From Cupriavidus basilensis (lineage in GTDB: Bacteria > Pseudomonadota > Gammaproteobacteria > Burkholderiales > Burkholderiaceae): 39,786 nt of DNA. The notes below the pieces were generated by a model. That model did not search any database. It saw only the letters and a program-made list of their open reading frames with translations, and was not told the origin of the DNA. Location of the stretch: positions 1 through 39,786 of the forward strand of contig NZ_JARJLM010000075.1 of assembly GCF_029335485.1 (NCBI RefSeq). The letters are read 5' to 3'. Below are positions 25,396-33,896 of this stretch, piece after piece (the stretch's first letter is position 1; the number at the start of each line of letters is the position of its first letter). Position numbers and translations under genes: made by a program.

Positions 25396-25450
25396 TTGAC
25401 ATTGGGATTGCTAACTTTATATCATGAAACATGAATCAGTTATCATGTTT
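25396..25450 (+). promoter_or_regulatory. Promoter with overlapping TetR-type operator
   Basis: TTGACA (25396-25401) and TATCAT (25420-25425) are 18 bp apart, a strong sigma-70 promoter. Just after and overlapping the -10 lies a perfect dyad: AAACATGA (25427-25434), 8-bp spacer, TCATGTTT (25443-25450). TCATG at 25422-25426 also pairs with CATGA at 25430-25434, making three half sites. A repressor bound here would block polymerase. Confidence 0.7.
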
Positions 25451-25538
25451 TGGGGCGGGCCGGACAGCGCGGCTGCCGCGCTGCAAAAGCGCGGCGTGAT
25501 GCCGAAGTACCGGCCTGACCCGTCCTTGCGGAGCCCAG

Positions 25539-26144
25539 ATGTCCCAGACCGAATCCGGCGTCAGCCAGCCCAAGACCGCGCGCGGCCAGAAGACCCGCGA
25601 AGCGCTGCTGCGCGCCGCCGAAAAAGTATTCGGCGAGAAGGGCTACTACGTGGCTTCGATCTCCGAGATCACGCAGGAAGCGGAGGTGGCAATGGGTACC
25701 TTCTACCTTTACTTCAAGGACAAGGAAGACATCTTCCGCGCGCTGGTGCAGCACATGCTGGAACTGGTGCGCGCCCACCTGCGCAAGCATGTGGGACAGG
25801 CGCAGACGCAGATCGAGGCCGAGCGGCTGGGGCTCAAGGCCTTTCTGTCCTTTGTCTCGCGCCACAAGAACCTGTACCGCATCGTGCTCGATTCCTACTC
25901 GGTGGACCAGACCATCTACAGCAGCTATTTCCAGGTCTTTGCCGATGTCTACAGCCGGCGCCTCGGCAAGGCCGAGGAACAGGGCGAGATCTCGCCGGGC
26001 GATGCCGAAGTGCGAGCCTGGTGCCTGATCGGCATCAGCAATTTCCTCGGCATGCGCTACGCGCTGTGGAAGCGGCCGGCGTCGATGGACAAGGTGGTCG
26101 ACACCGCCTTCGACATGATTTCCCACGGGCTGGAGGCACGATGA
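25539..26144 (+). CDS. TetR-family transcriptional regulator
   Basis: A 201-residue repressor. The N-terminal helix-turn-helix is clear at residues 17-65: LLRAAEKVFGEKGY, then ISEITQEAEVAMGTFYLYFKDKEDIF. The remaining 130 residues are the helical ligand-binding domain, which I cannot assign to a ligand; regulators beside acyl-CoA genes often sense acyl-CoAs. The ATG at 25539 is preceded by GGAG. Its stop overlaps the next gene by ATGA, so repressor and crotonase are co-expressed. Confidence 0.93.
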   Translation: MSQTESGVSQPKTARGQKTREALLRAAEKVFGEKGYYVASISEITQEAEVAMGTFYLYFKDKEDIFRALVQHMLELVRAHLRKHVGQAQTQIEAERLGLKAFLSFVSRHKNLYRIVLDSYSVDQTIYSSYFQVFADVYSRRLGKAEEQGEISPGDAEVRAWCLIGISNFLGMRYALWKRPASMDKVVDTAFDMISHGLEAR

Positions 26145-26920
26145 GCGCGCTGGTCGTGGTCGAACGCAGCGGCAGCACGGCAGTGCTGCGGCTCAACCGC
26201 GCCGAGCGCCACAACAGCCTTGTGCCCGAATTGCTGGAAGCCCTGCTGGCCGCGCTTGAACGCGTGGAAGCAGATCCGGAAGTGCGCGCCGTGGTGCTGG
26301 GCCATGCCGGCCGCTCGTTTTCCACCGGCGGCGACGTCGGCGCCTTCGCTGCCTTCCCGCCGCAAAGTGCCGAGCTGGCACAGTATGCGCAGCGGCTGCT
26401 GGGTTTGCTGAACGAAGCCATCCTGCGGCTGGCGGTCTTGCGCTGCCCGGTGATCGCGGCGGTGGAGGGCTGGCTGACCGGCGGCGCGCTGGGTCTGGCG
26501 CTGGCCTGCGACATGACGGTGCTCGGAGAGGGGGCGCGCATCGCGCCGTACTACACCGTGGTGGGCTTCAGCCCGGACGGTGGCTGGACCGCGATGCTGC
26601 CCCAGTTGATCGGCGCCGCGCGCTCGCGCGCGATCCAGCTCGAGAACACGACGCTGACCGCGGGGCAGGCTGCCGCGCTGGGCATGATCACGCATCTGGC
26701 GCCTTCCGGCGAGGCCGAAGCCATGGCCTTGTCGCTGGCGGCCGGGCTGAAGGACAAGGTGCCTGGCAGCGTGGCGAGTACGCGCGCGCTGCTGCGCTGG
26801 GATGCCGGGGCGCTGGCGCAAGGCCTCGAGCGCGAGCGCGTGGCGTTCGTGGCGCAGGTGACGAGCGCCGAGGCCGCCGCCGGCATGCGCCGTTTCCTGG
26901 GCGGCGCCGGGGCGGATTGA
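26141..26920 (+). CDS. Crotonase-fold protein, probably an isomerase rather than hydratase
   Basis: A 259-residue enoyl-CoA hydratase/isomerase-superfamily protein. The first oxyanion-hole segment is SFSTGGDVGAF and the second is EGWLTGGALGLALACD. In rat enoyl-CoA hydratase two glutamates, E144 and E164, do the chemistry; the aligned positions here are Gly and Tyr. A later VVGFSPDGGW segment has an Asp at the place used by PaaG-type isomerases. A canonical hydratase is therefore unlikely. Start ATG at 26141 follows GGAGG and overlaps the tetR stop. Confidence 0.88.
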   Translation: MSALVVVERSGSTAVLRLNRAERHNSLVPELLEALLAALERVEADPEVRAVVLGHAGRSFSTGGDVGAFAAFPPQSAELAQYAQRLLGLLNEAILRLAVLRCPVIAAVEGWLTGGALGLALACDMTVLGEGARIAPYYTVVGFSPDGGWTAMLPQLIGAARSRAIQLENTTLTAGQAAALGMITHLAPSGEAEAMALSLAAGLKDKVPGSVASTRALLRWDAGALAQGLERERVAFVAQVTSAEAAAGMRRFLGGAGAD

Positions 26921-27025
26921 AGGACCGGCAGGGCGGCCACGGTCCATGATCGGCGGCCGCAATCAGCAGTCATGGAGCAGCATCTCTACCTGCAACAATA
27001 AGAGAAACCCAAAGAGGAGACTGGA

Positions 27026-28210
27026 ATGCAACTCAAGCACCAAGCCGCCGGCATGCTCGCACTGGCCGGCCTGCTGGCCGCAGGCAGCGCCGTGGCCAGG
27101 GATATCCGCATTGCCCACGTCTACGACAAGACCGGGGCGCTGGAAGCCTACGCCAAGCAGACCCAGACGGGGCTGATGATGGGCCTGGAATACGCCACCA
27201 ACGGCACCATGGCGGTCAATGGCAACAAGCTGGTGGTGCTCGAGAAGGACACCCAGGGCAAGCCCGACGTCGCCAAGGCGCAGCTCGCCGCGGCCTACAG
27301 CGACGATCGCGCCGACATTGCCGTTGGACCGACGTCGTCCGGTACCGCGCTGGCGATGCTGCCGGTGGCCGAGGAGTACAGGAAGATCCTGCTGGTCGAG
27401 CCCGCCGTGGCGGATTCGATCACCGGCGAGAAGTGGAACCGCTACATCTTCCGTACCGGCCGCAATTCGTCGCAGGATGCCATTTCCAATGCGGTGGCCC
27501 TCGACAAGCCCGGCGTGCAGATCGCCACGCTGGCCCAGGACTACGCGTTCGGCCGCGACGGCGTGAAGGCCTTCAAGGGCGCCCTCAAGAACGCCAGGAT
27601 CGTGCACGAGGAGTACCTGCCCACCAGTACCACGGACTTCACCGCGGGGGCGCAGCGCCTGTTCGATTCGCTCAAGGACAAGCCGGGCCGCAAGATCATC
27701 TTCATCATCTGGGCCGGCGCCGGCAACCCCTTCAAGATTGCCGATCTCGATCCCAAGCGCTATGGCATCGAGATCGCCACCGGCGGCAATATCCTGCCCG
27801 CCATGACCAGCTACAAGAATTTCCCCGGCATGGAAGGCGCGACGTACTACTACTTCGGCATTCCCAAGAACAAGGCCAACGAGTGGCTGGTGTCCAACCA
27901 CTACAGCAAGTTCAAGTCGCCGCCCGATTTCTTCACCGCGGGCGGCATGTCGGCCGGCATCGCGCTGGTCGAGGCGCTCAAGAAGACCAATGGCGACACC
28001 AATACCGAGAAGCTGATCGGCGCGATGGAGGGCATGTCGTTCGAGACGCCCAAGGGCAAGATGACGTTCCGCAAGGAAGACCACCAGGCCATGCAGTCGA
28101 TGTACCACTTCAAGATCAAGGTCGATCCTGCATTCGCCTGGGGCGTACCCGAGCTGGTCCGCGAGATCAAGCCGGAAGAAATGAGCGTGCCGATCCGTAA
28201 CAGGCGGTGA
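27026..28210 (+). CDS. ABC transporter substrate-binding protein (LivK type)
   Basis: A 394-residue periplasmic binding protein of the branched-chain amino acid (Peripla_BP_6) class. A signal peptide covers residues 1-24 (cleavage after AVA). Typical features are RIAHVYDKTGALEAYAKQTQ, AVGPTSSGTALAMLPVAEEY and ATLAQDYAFGRDGVKAFKG. Such proteins bind amino acids, but many members bind aromatic acids or other organic acids. A GAGGAG site precedes the start. It is the first of five transporter genes. Confidence 0.93.
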   Translation: MQLKHQAAGMLALAGLLAAGSAVARDIRIAHVYDKTGALEAYAKQTQTGLMMGLEYATNGTMAVNGNKLVVLEKDTQGKPDVAKAQLAAAYSDDRADIAVGPTSSGTALAMLPVAEEYRKILLVEPAVADSITGEKWNRYIFRTGRNSSQDAISNAVALDKPGVQIATLAQDYAFGRDGVKAFKGALKNARIVHEEYLPTSTTDFTAGAQRLFDSLKDKPGRKIIFIIWAGAGNPFKIADLDPKRYGIEIATGGNILPAMTSYKNFPGMEGATYYYFGIPKNKANEWLVSNHYSKFKSPPDFFTAGGMSAGIALVEALKKTNGDTNTEKLIGAMEGMSFETPKGKMTFRKEDHQAMQSMYHFKIKVDPAFAWGVPELVREIKPEEMSVPIRNRR

Positions 28211-29052
28211 CGACCGTGGGCGCTTCTTCCATCGATACGACGGCAGCGCTGCGGCAGGCGGTGGCGGAGCCGCCCGCGCTCGAGACGCGCGGCCTGACCA
28301 TCCGCTTTGGCGGCCACGTGGCGGTCAATGCCGTGTCATGCGCGTTCCGCCCGGGCGAGCTGACCTGCATCGTCGGCCCCAACGGGGCCGGCAAGACCAC
28401 CTACTTCAACCTGATCTCGGGCCAGTTGCCGCCCACTGCCGGGCAGATCCTGCTGGGCGGCGAGGACGTGACGCGGCTGCCGGTACCGCACAAGGCGCTG
28501 CGCGGCATTGGCCGGGCCTTCCAGCTGACCAGCCTGTTCCCCAATCTCTCGGTGTTCGAGAACGTGCGGCTGGCGGTGCAGGCGCGCCGGCGCATCGGCC
28601 TGGATCTCTGGTCCGTGTGGAGCGGCAACCGTGCGGTCCGCGCGCAGGCCGAGAGCTGCCTCGAGCGCGTGGCCATGGCCGACAAGCGCCACCTGCCCGT
28701 GGCCTCGCTGCCGCATGGCGACCAGCGCAAGCTGGAGGTGGGCATCCTGCTGGCGCTGCAGCCGCGCATCTTCATGTTCGACGAGCCTACCGCCGGCATG
28801 AGCGTGGACGAGGTGCCGGTGATCCTGGACCTGATCCAGGAGATCAAGCAAGACAGGAGCAAGACGGTGCTGCTGGTGGAACACAAGATGGATGTGGTGC
28901 GTTCGCTGGCCGACCGCATCATCGTGCTGCATAACGGCAACCTGATGGCCGACGGCGACCCGGCCGAGGTGATTGCCTCGCCGATCGTGCAGCAGGCTTA
29001 TCTCGGCATTGGCATCGACGACGACGGTGCGCAGGGGAACGGACATGGCTGA
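28207..29052 (+). CDS. ABC transporter ATP-binding protein (LivG type)
   Basis: A 281-residue ATPase. Walker A is GPNGAGKTTY near residue 59, Walker B is IFMFDEPTAGMS, and the LivG-type VLLVEHKMDVV follows. The signature loop reads LPHGDQRKLEVG in place of LSGGQ, a variant seen in LivG. The start is the GTG at 28207, overlapping the previous stop (GTGA). It forms the importer's motor with the LivF-type subunit. Confidence 0.94.
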   Translation: MTTVGASSIDTTAALRQAVAEPPALETRGLTIRFGGHVAVNAVSCAFRPGELTCIVGPNGAGKTTYFNLISGQLPPTAGQILLGGEDVTRLPVPHKALRGIGRAFQLTSLFPNLSVFENVRLAVQARRRIGLDLWSVWSGNRAVRAQAESCLERVAMADKRHLPVASLPHGDQRKLEVGILLALQPRIFMFDEPTAGMSVDEVPVILDLIQEIKQDRSKTVLLVEHKMDVVRSLADRIIVLHNGNLMADGDPAEVIASPIVQQAYLGIGIDDDGAQGNGHG

Positions 29053-29782
29053 TGCAGCGGCAGCGCCCATCCTGCGCCTGGAAGGCGTGCAGACGCATAT
29101 CGGGCCGTATCACATCCTGCATGGCGTGAGCTTTGCGGTGCCGCGCGGCGGCGTGACCATGCTGCTGGGACGCAATGGCGCCGGCAAGACCACCACGCTG
29201 CGCACCATCATGAATCTCTGGCAGGCGGGCGAAGGGCGGATCCAGTTCGACGGCGCCGACATCACGCGCCGCGGTACGCCCGCCATCGCGCAGTCCGGCA
29301 TTGCCTATGTGCCGGAAAACATGAGCGTGTTCGCCGAGCTGACCGTGGCCGAGAACATGCGCCTGGCCGCACGCAGCGGGGCCATCGACGGGCAGCGGCT
29401 GGACTGGGTGTTCCGCATGTTTCCCGCGCTGAAGATCTTCTGGCACCAGCGCGCCGGCGTGCTCTCCGGCGGGCAGAAGCAGATGCTGTCGGTGGCGCGG
29501 GCCATCATCGAGCCGCGCAAGCTGCTGATCGTCGACGAGCCAACCAAGGGGCTGGCGCCGGCCATCATCCAGAACATGATCACCGTCTTTCGCGAGCTCA
29601 AGCAGACCGAGGTGTCGATCCTGCTGGTGGAGCAGAACTTCCATATGGCCCGCTCGGTGGGGGACACGGTCGCCGTGATGGACGACGGGCGCGTGGTGCA
29701 TACGGGAAGCATGGCGGAGCTGGCGGACGACGAGGCGCTGCAGCAGAAGCTGCTGGGTTTGTCGCTGGCGGCGCATCAGTAG
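29045..29782 (+). CDS. ABC transporter ATP-binding protein (LivF type)
   Basis: A 245-residue ATPase starting at the ATG at 29045, 8 bases inside the previous gene. Walker A is GRNGAGKTT; the signature loop is VLSGGQKQMLSVARA; Walker B is LLIVDEPTKGLAP; the H-loop region is ILLVEQNFHMARS. The YVPENMSVFAELTV segment is typical of LivF. Confidence 0.95.
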   Translation: MADAAAAPILRLEGVQTHIGPYHILHGVSFAVPRGGVTMLLGRNGAGKTTTLRTIMNLWQAGEGRIQFDGADITRRGTPAIAQSGIAYVPENMSVFAELTVAENMRLAARSGAIDGQRLDWVFRMFPALKIFWHQRAGVLSGGQKQMLSVARAIIEPRKLLIVDEPTKGLAPAIIQNMITVFRELKQTEVSILLVEQNFHMARSVGDTVAVMDDGRVVHTGSMAELADDEALQQKLLGLSLAAHQ

Positions 29783-29931
29783 GGAAGCGATCCTGCCGGT
29801 GTGCTCCCTTCTCTCGCGAGCGGGAGGCGGAGCACACCATCGAAGCATGAAGCGCGGTGGCAAATGCTGCCGATGTGGCGGGCCGTTACGGCCTTCACGC
29901 AATCAAACAAGACATCGTCAGGACCGAGACA

Positions 29932-30963
29932 ATGGCGAGTACAAGCTCCTTACCCACCACCCCGGCGGCGCCCGCCGACCTGCCCAAGGTCCGGCTCGAC
30001 TGGACGCCGCTGGCGCTGGCACCGTTGCTGATGCTGCTGGCCTTTCCGCTGATCGGCAGCGGCTCGACCTGGCTGACCCTGACCATCGCCGGCCTTGCCA
30101 TGGGCATGATCGTCTTCGTGGTGTCGTCCGGCCTGACGCTGGTGTTCGGCCTGATGGACGTGCTCAACTTCGGCCACGGCGCCTTTATCGCGCTGGGCGC
30201 CTATGTGGCGGCGTCGGTGCTGCTGCCGCTGGGCGCCTGGGTGGAGGCCGACAGCCTGGCGCTCAACCTGGCGGTGTTCGGCCTCGCCATCCTGGCGGCG
30301 ATGGTGGCGGCCGGCGCGATCGGCTTCCTGTTCGAGCGCATCGTGGTGCGCCCGGTCTATGGCCAGCACCTGAAGCAGATCCTGATCACCATGGGCGGCA
30401 TGATCGTGGCCGAACAGCTGATCAAGGCGATCTGGGGCGCGGAGACCATTGCGCTGCAGGTACCCACCACGTTCCGCGGCGCGGTGCTGCTGGGCGATGC
30501 CGCCATCGAGAAATACCGGCTGATCGCCGTGGTGCTGGGGCTGGTGATCTTTGTCTCCATGGTGCTGGTGCTCAACCGCACCCGCATCGGCCTCCTGATT
30601 CGCGCTGGCGTGGAGAACCGCGAGATGGTGGAATCGCTGGGCTACCGCATCCGGCGGCTGTTTATCGGCGTGTTCGTGGTGGGGGCAGGGCTGGCCGGCA
30701 TGGGCGGCGTGCTGTGGGGCCTGTACCAGCAGAACATCACGGCGGCGATTGGCGCCCAGGTCAATGTGCTGATCTTCATCGTCATCATCATCGGCGGCCT
30801 CGGCTCCACCACCGGCTGCTTTGTCGGCGCCTTGCTGGTGGGCCTGATGGCAAATTACACCGGCTTCCTGTTTCCGAAGCTGGCGCTGTTCTCGAACATC
30901 CTGCTGATGGTCATGATCCTGCTGTGGCGTCCGCAGGGCCTGTACCCGGTAGCCAAGCGCTGA
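29932..30963 (+). CDS. ABC transporter permease (LivH type)
   Basis: A 343-residue inner-membrane subunit with about eight hydrophobic segments. The start at 29932 has AGGA upstream; a GTG at 29857 would add 25 residues without a membrane role. The LivH hallmark GLMDVLNFGHGAFIALGAY is present near residue 72. VLNRTRIGLLIRAGVENREM is the cytoplasmic coupling region, and IIIGGLGSTTGCFVGALLVG closes the core. About 150 bp separate it from the livF-type gene. Confidence 0.93.
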   Translation: MASTSSLPTTPAAPADLPKVRLDWTPLALAPLLMLLAFPLIGSGSTWLTLTIAGLAMGMIVFVVSSGLTLVFGLMDVLNFGHGAFIALGAYVAASVLLPLGAWVEADSLALNLAVFGLAILAAMVAAGAIGFLFERIVVRPVYGQHLKQILITMGGMIVAEQLIKAIWGAETIALQVPTTFRGAVLLGDAAIEKYRLIAVVLGLVIFVSMVLVLNRTRIGLLIRAGVENREMVESLGYRIRRLFIGVFVVGAGLAGMGGVLWGLYQQNITAAIGAQVNVLIFIVIIIGGLGSTTGCFVGALLVGLMANYTGFLFPKLALFSNILLMVMILLWRPQGLYPVAKR

Positions 30964-30978
30964 GCGCAGGGGAAAACC

Positions 30979-32055
30979 ATGATCCGACTGCTTTCCGGCG
31001 ACCTGCCACGAAGCCGCGTGCTGACCGCCATCCTGCTGGCGATGCTGCTGGCGCTGGCCTGCGCGCCGTTCCTGTTTCCCGGCGCGCGCGCGCTCAATAT
31101 GGCGGCCAAGATCTGCATCTTCGTGGTGCTGGTGGCAAGCTACGACCTGCTGCTCGGCTATACCGGCATCGTCTCCTTCGCGCACACCATGTTCTTCGGC
31201 ATCGGCGGCTACGGCGTGGCGATCGCCATGTCGCGGCTCGATCCGGGATGGGGCGCGCTCGCGCTTGGCACCGTCGGCGCGCTGCTGGTCTCGATGGCGC
31301 TGGCCTTCCTGATCGGACTGTTCTCGCTGCGGGTCAGGGCCATTTTCTTCGCCATGATCACGCTGGCGGTGGCAACGGCCTTCGCCACGCTGGTGTCGCA
31401 GCTGTCGGAATGGACCGGCGGCGAGGACGGCATCACCTTCAAGGTGCCGGAGGTCTTCACCCCGGGCTTCACGCTGGGCGATGCCGAGTGGTTCGGCGTG
31501 CCGCTCAACGGCAAGCTGTTCTCCTACTACTTCGTATTCGCCAGCGCGCTGGTGTTGTTCCTGCTTCTTCTGCGCGTGGTCAATTCGCCCTTCGGCCGCG
31601 TGCTGCAGGCGATCCGCGAAAACGATTTCCGGGCCGAAGCCATCGGTTACCGCACCGTCGTCTACCGCACCGTTTCCACCGTGCTGTCGGCCGCCTTCGC
31701 CACGCTGGCCGGTGTGCTGATGGCACTCTGGCTGCGCTACAACGGGCCCGACACCTCACTGTCGTTCGAGATCATGGTCGATATCCTGCTGATCGTGGTG
31801 ATCGGCGGGATGGGCACGCTCTATGGCGCGATCATCGGCACCACGCTGTTCCTGGTGGCGCAGACCTATCTGCAGGACGTGATGAAGCTGGCCAGCGACG
31901 CCACCGCGGCAGTCCCGCTGCTGTCCGGCCTGCTGCATCCGGACCGCTGGCTGCTGTGGCTCGGGCTGTTGTTCATCCTGAGCGTGTATTACTTCCCGCA
32001 GGGCATCGTCGGCCGCCTGCGCGGGGATCGCTCGGAACACGAAGTGGCGTCGTGA
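30979..32055 (+). CDS. ABC transporter permease (LivM type)
   Basis: A 358-residue inner-membrane subunit. LLLGYTGIVSFAHTMFFGIG is the LivM signature, and VVIGGMGTLYGAIIGTTLF is also standard. Coupling region: SPFGRVLQAIRENDFRAEAIGY. A GGGG-rich site precedes the ATG, 15 bp after livH. Together with the previous genes it completes a five-part importer. Confidence 0.95.
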   Translation: MIRLLSGDLPRSRVLTAILLAMLLALACAPFLFPGARALNMAAKICIFVVLVASYDLLLGYTGIVSFAHTMFFGIGGYGVAIAMSRLDPGWGALALGTVGALLVSMALAFLIGLFSLRVRAIFFAMITLAVATAFATLVSQLSEWTGGEDGITFKVPEVFTPGFTLGDAEWFGVPLNGKLFSYYFVFASALVLFLLLLRVVNSPFGRVLQAIRENDFRAEAIGYRTVVYRTVSTVLSAAFATLAGVLMALWLRYNGPDTSLSFEIMVDILLIVVIGGMGTLYGAIIGTTLFLVAQTYLQDVMKLASDATAAVPLLSGLLHPDRWLLWLGLLFILSVYYFPQGIVGRLRGDRSEHEVAS

Positions 32056-32163
32056 GCGGCCGCGCCGGACGGCGGCGCACGGCTGGCAGGCACGCAGCGG
32101 CAAGACCCGATACAAAGACAAAGGCGATAACAAGGACGCACCTATGAGCGGAGGCTCCGGATC

Positions 32164-33711
32164 ATGTACGTAGTCGACTGGCTGCACAAGAACGCCCGCC
32201 ACACCCCGGACAAGATTGCGCTGGTCGACGTGGAAAGCGGCCGCACGGTGACCTACCGGCAGTTCGACGAGCGGGCCAGCCGCTTTGCCGAGTATCTCGC
32301 CGAACACCTGCGGCTGGCGCCGGGCACGCGCGTGGCCGTGCTGGCCCACAATAGCTCGGACTACTTCGAGATGCTGTACGGCTGCGCCAAGGCCGGCATG
32401 GTGATGGTCTGCCTGAACTGGCGCCTGCCGGCTGCCGAACTGCTGCCGATCCTGCGCGACTGCGCTCCCGAAGTCCTGGTGGCCGGCGACGGCTTCCTGG
32501 CCACCGCCGCGGCGCTGAGCGACGCCTTGCCGCTGCGCGCCGTGCTGCACCTGGCCGACGACGAGAGCGCCGACGTGCCGGGTGGCTGGACCGAATACGA
32601 GGCGGTACTCGCCAGCGCCTCCGGCCGCACGATCGAGATGCCGTGCCGCGACGAGCACGAGGTCTGGCACCTGCTCTATACCTCCGGCACCACCGGCCGT
32701 CCCAAGGGCGTGATCCAGACCTATGGCATGGTCTTTTTCAATGCCGTCAACGCCATGCTGGCCAACAAGATCACGCGCGACGACGTGTTCCTCAACGTGC
32801 TGCCGTTCTTCCATACCGGCGGGCTCAATCTCTACGCCAACCCCGTGCTCCATGCCGGCGGCACCGTGCACATCATGCGCGGATTCGACGCCGAGGTAAC
32901 GCTGGCCAGGCTCGATGCCCGCTCCGCGGAGGGCATCACGATGTTCTTCGCGGTGCCGGCGGTCTATCTCTTCCTCAGCCAGCATGCCGGCTTCGCGGCG
33001 GCGGATTTTTCCCGCATGCGCAATATGTCCGCGGGCGGCTCGCCAGTGCCGCAGCCGCTGCTGGAGGCGTATCTGGCCAAGGGCGTGACGATCTGCTTCG
33101 GCTTCGGCATGACCGAGACGGGCCCCACCGTTTTTGTCTGCGACGAAGCCACCGCTCGCCGCAAGATCGGCACCATCGGCAAGCCGGTGGGCTCGATGCT
33201 GACACGGGTGGTGGATGCGCAGGGGGGCGACGTGGCGCCCGGCGAGCGCGGCGAGTTGCTGATCAAGGGACCGGGTGTCACGCCCGGCTACTGGAACCTG
33301 CCGGAGGCCACGGCGTCGGCCATTCGCGATGGCTGGCTGCATTCCGGAGACATTGCCTACATGGACGAGGACGGCGATTACTACATCGTCGACCGCGCCA
33401 AGGACATGTTTATCTCCGGCGGGGAGAACGTCTATCCCGCGGAAGTGGAAAACGTGCTGTTCCAACTCGCCGCGGTGTCCGAGGCCGCCGTGATCGGCGT
33501 GCCCGACGCGCGCTGGGGCGAGGTCGGCATGGCCCTGGTGGTGGCGAAGCCCGGCATGGCGCTCGATGCCGAAGCCGTGCTGGCGCATTGCCGCGCGGCC
33601 CTGGCGGGCTACAAGGTGCCGCGCCATGTCCGGATGCTCGAGGCGCTGCCGCGCACGCCGTCCGGCAAGGTGGAGAAGCACAAGCTGCGCACGCGCTTCC
33701 AGGCGCAGTGA
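32164..33711 (+). CDS. Acyl-CoA synthetase / AMP-dependent ligase
   Basis: A 515-residue member of the adenylate-forming superfamily. Motifs in order are YTSGTTGRPKG (172-182), FGFGMTETGP near residue 320, YMDEDGDYYIVDRAKDMFISGGENVYPAEVE (split here as YMDEDGDYYIVDR and MFISGGENVYPAEVE), and the C-terminal catalytic lysine K502 in RTPSGKVEKHKL. It activates a carboxylic acid with ATP and CoA. The substrate cannot be read from the sequence; medium or short chain, aromatic or hydroxy acids are all possible. Placed just after the importer, it should trap the imported acid as a CoA ester. Confidence 0.93.
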   Translation: MYVVDWLHKNARHTPDKIALVDVESGRTVTYRQFDERASRFAEYLAEHLRLAPGTRVAVLAHNSSDYFEMLYGCAKAGMVMVCLNWRLPAAELLPILRDCAPEVLVAGDGFLATAAALSDALPLRAVLHLADDESADVPGGWTEYEAVLASASGRTIEMPCRDEHEVWHLLYTSGTTGRPKGVIQTYGMVFFNAVNAMLANKITRDDVFLNVLPFFHTGGLNLYANPVLHAGGTVHIMRGFDAEVTLARLDARSAEGITMFFAVPAVYLFLSQHAGFAAADFSRMRNMSAGGSPVPQPLLEAYLAKGVTICFGFGMTETGPTVFVCDEATARRKIGTIGKPVGSMLTRVVDAQGGDVAPGERGELLIKGPGVTPGYWNLPEATASAIRDGWLHSGDIAYMDEDGDYYIVDRAKDMFISGGENVYPAEVENVLFQLAAVSEAAVIGVPDARWGEVGMALVVAKPGMALDAEAVLAHCRAALAGYKVPRHVRMLEALPRTPSGKVEKHKLRTRFQAQ

Positions 33712-33809
33712 GGAAGGTGCCTTCCCGCGGGCAGGGCAAGCGCCGGGCCGAGATGCCGCCACGCTGGCGCGTCGTGCGCTGCCCTATGCCTGCCGCCTTG
33801 TGAATGCCT

Positions 33810-33848
33810 GTTTTGAGTTCTTGTTTTGAATTCTAGTTTTGCTTTATG
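33810..33848 (+). repeat. Three AT-rich 13-bp tandem repeats
   Basis: GTTTTGAGTTCTT, GTTTTGAATTCTA and GTTTTGCTTTATG follow each other exactly (33810-33848). They lie about 50 bp upstream of the oligomer hydrolase in otherwise GC-rich DNA and include TTGAAT- and TTGCTT-like -35 elements. A promoter or regulator site is possible. Confidence 0.6.
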
Positions 33849-33896
33849 CGGTATGTGGTTTCCGATGAATCAAGCATGCAAAAAAGGGAGCACGAC

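Noticed and set aside
25424-26920. 498-residue frame starting in the operator and ending with the crotonase
   Set aside because: Its first half is out of frame with tetR and rich in Arg and Ala; the crotonase has its own start at 26141 with a ribosome site and ATGA overlap.
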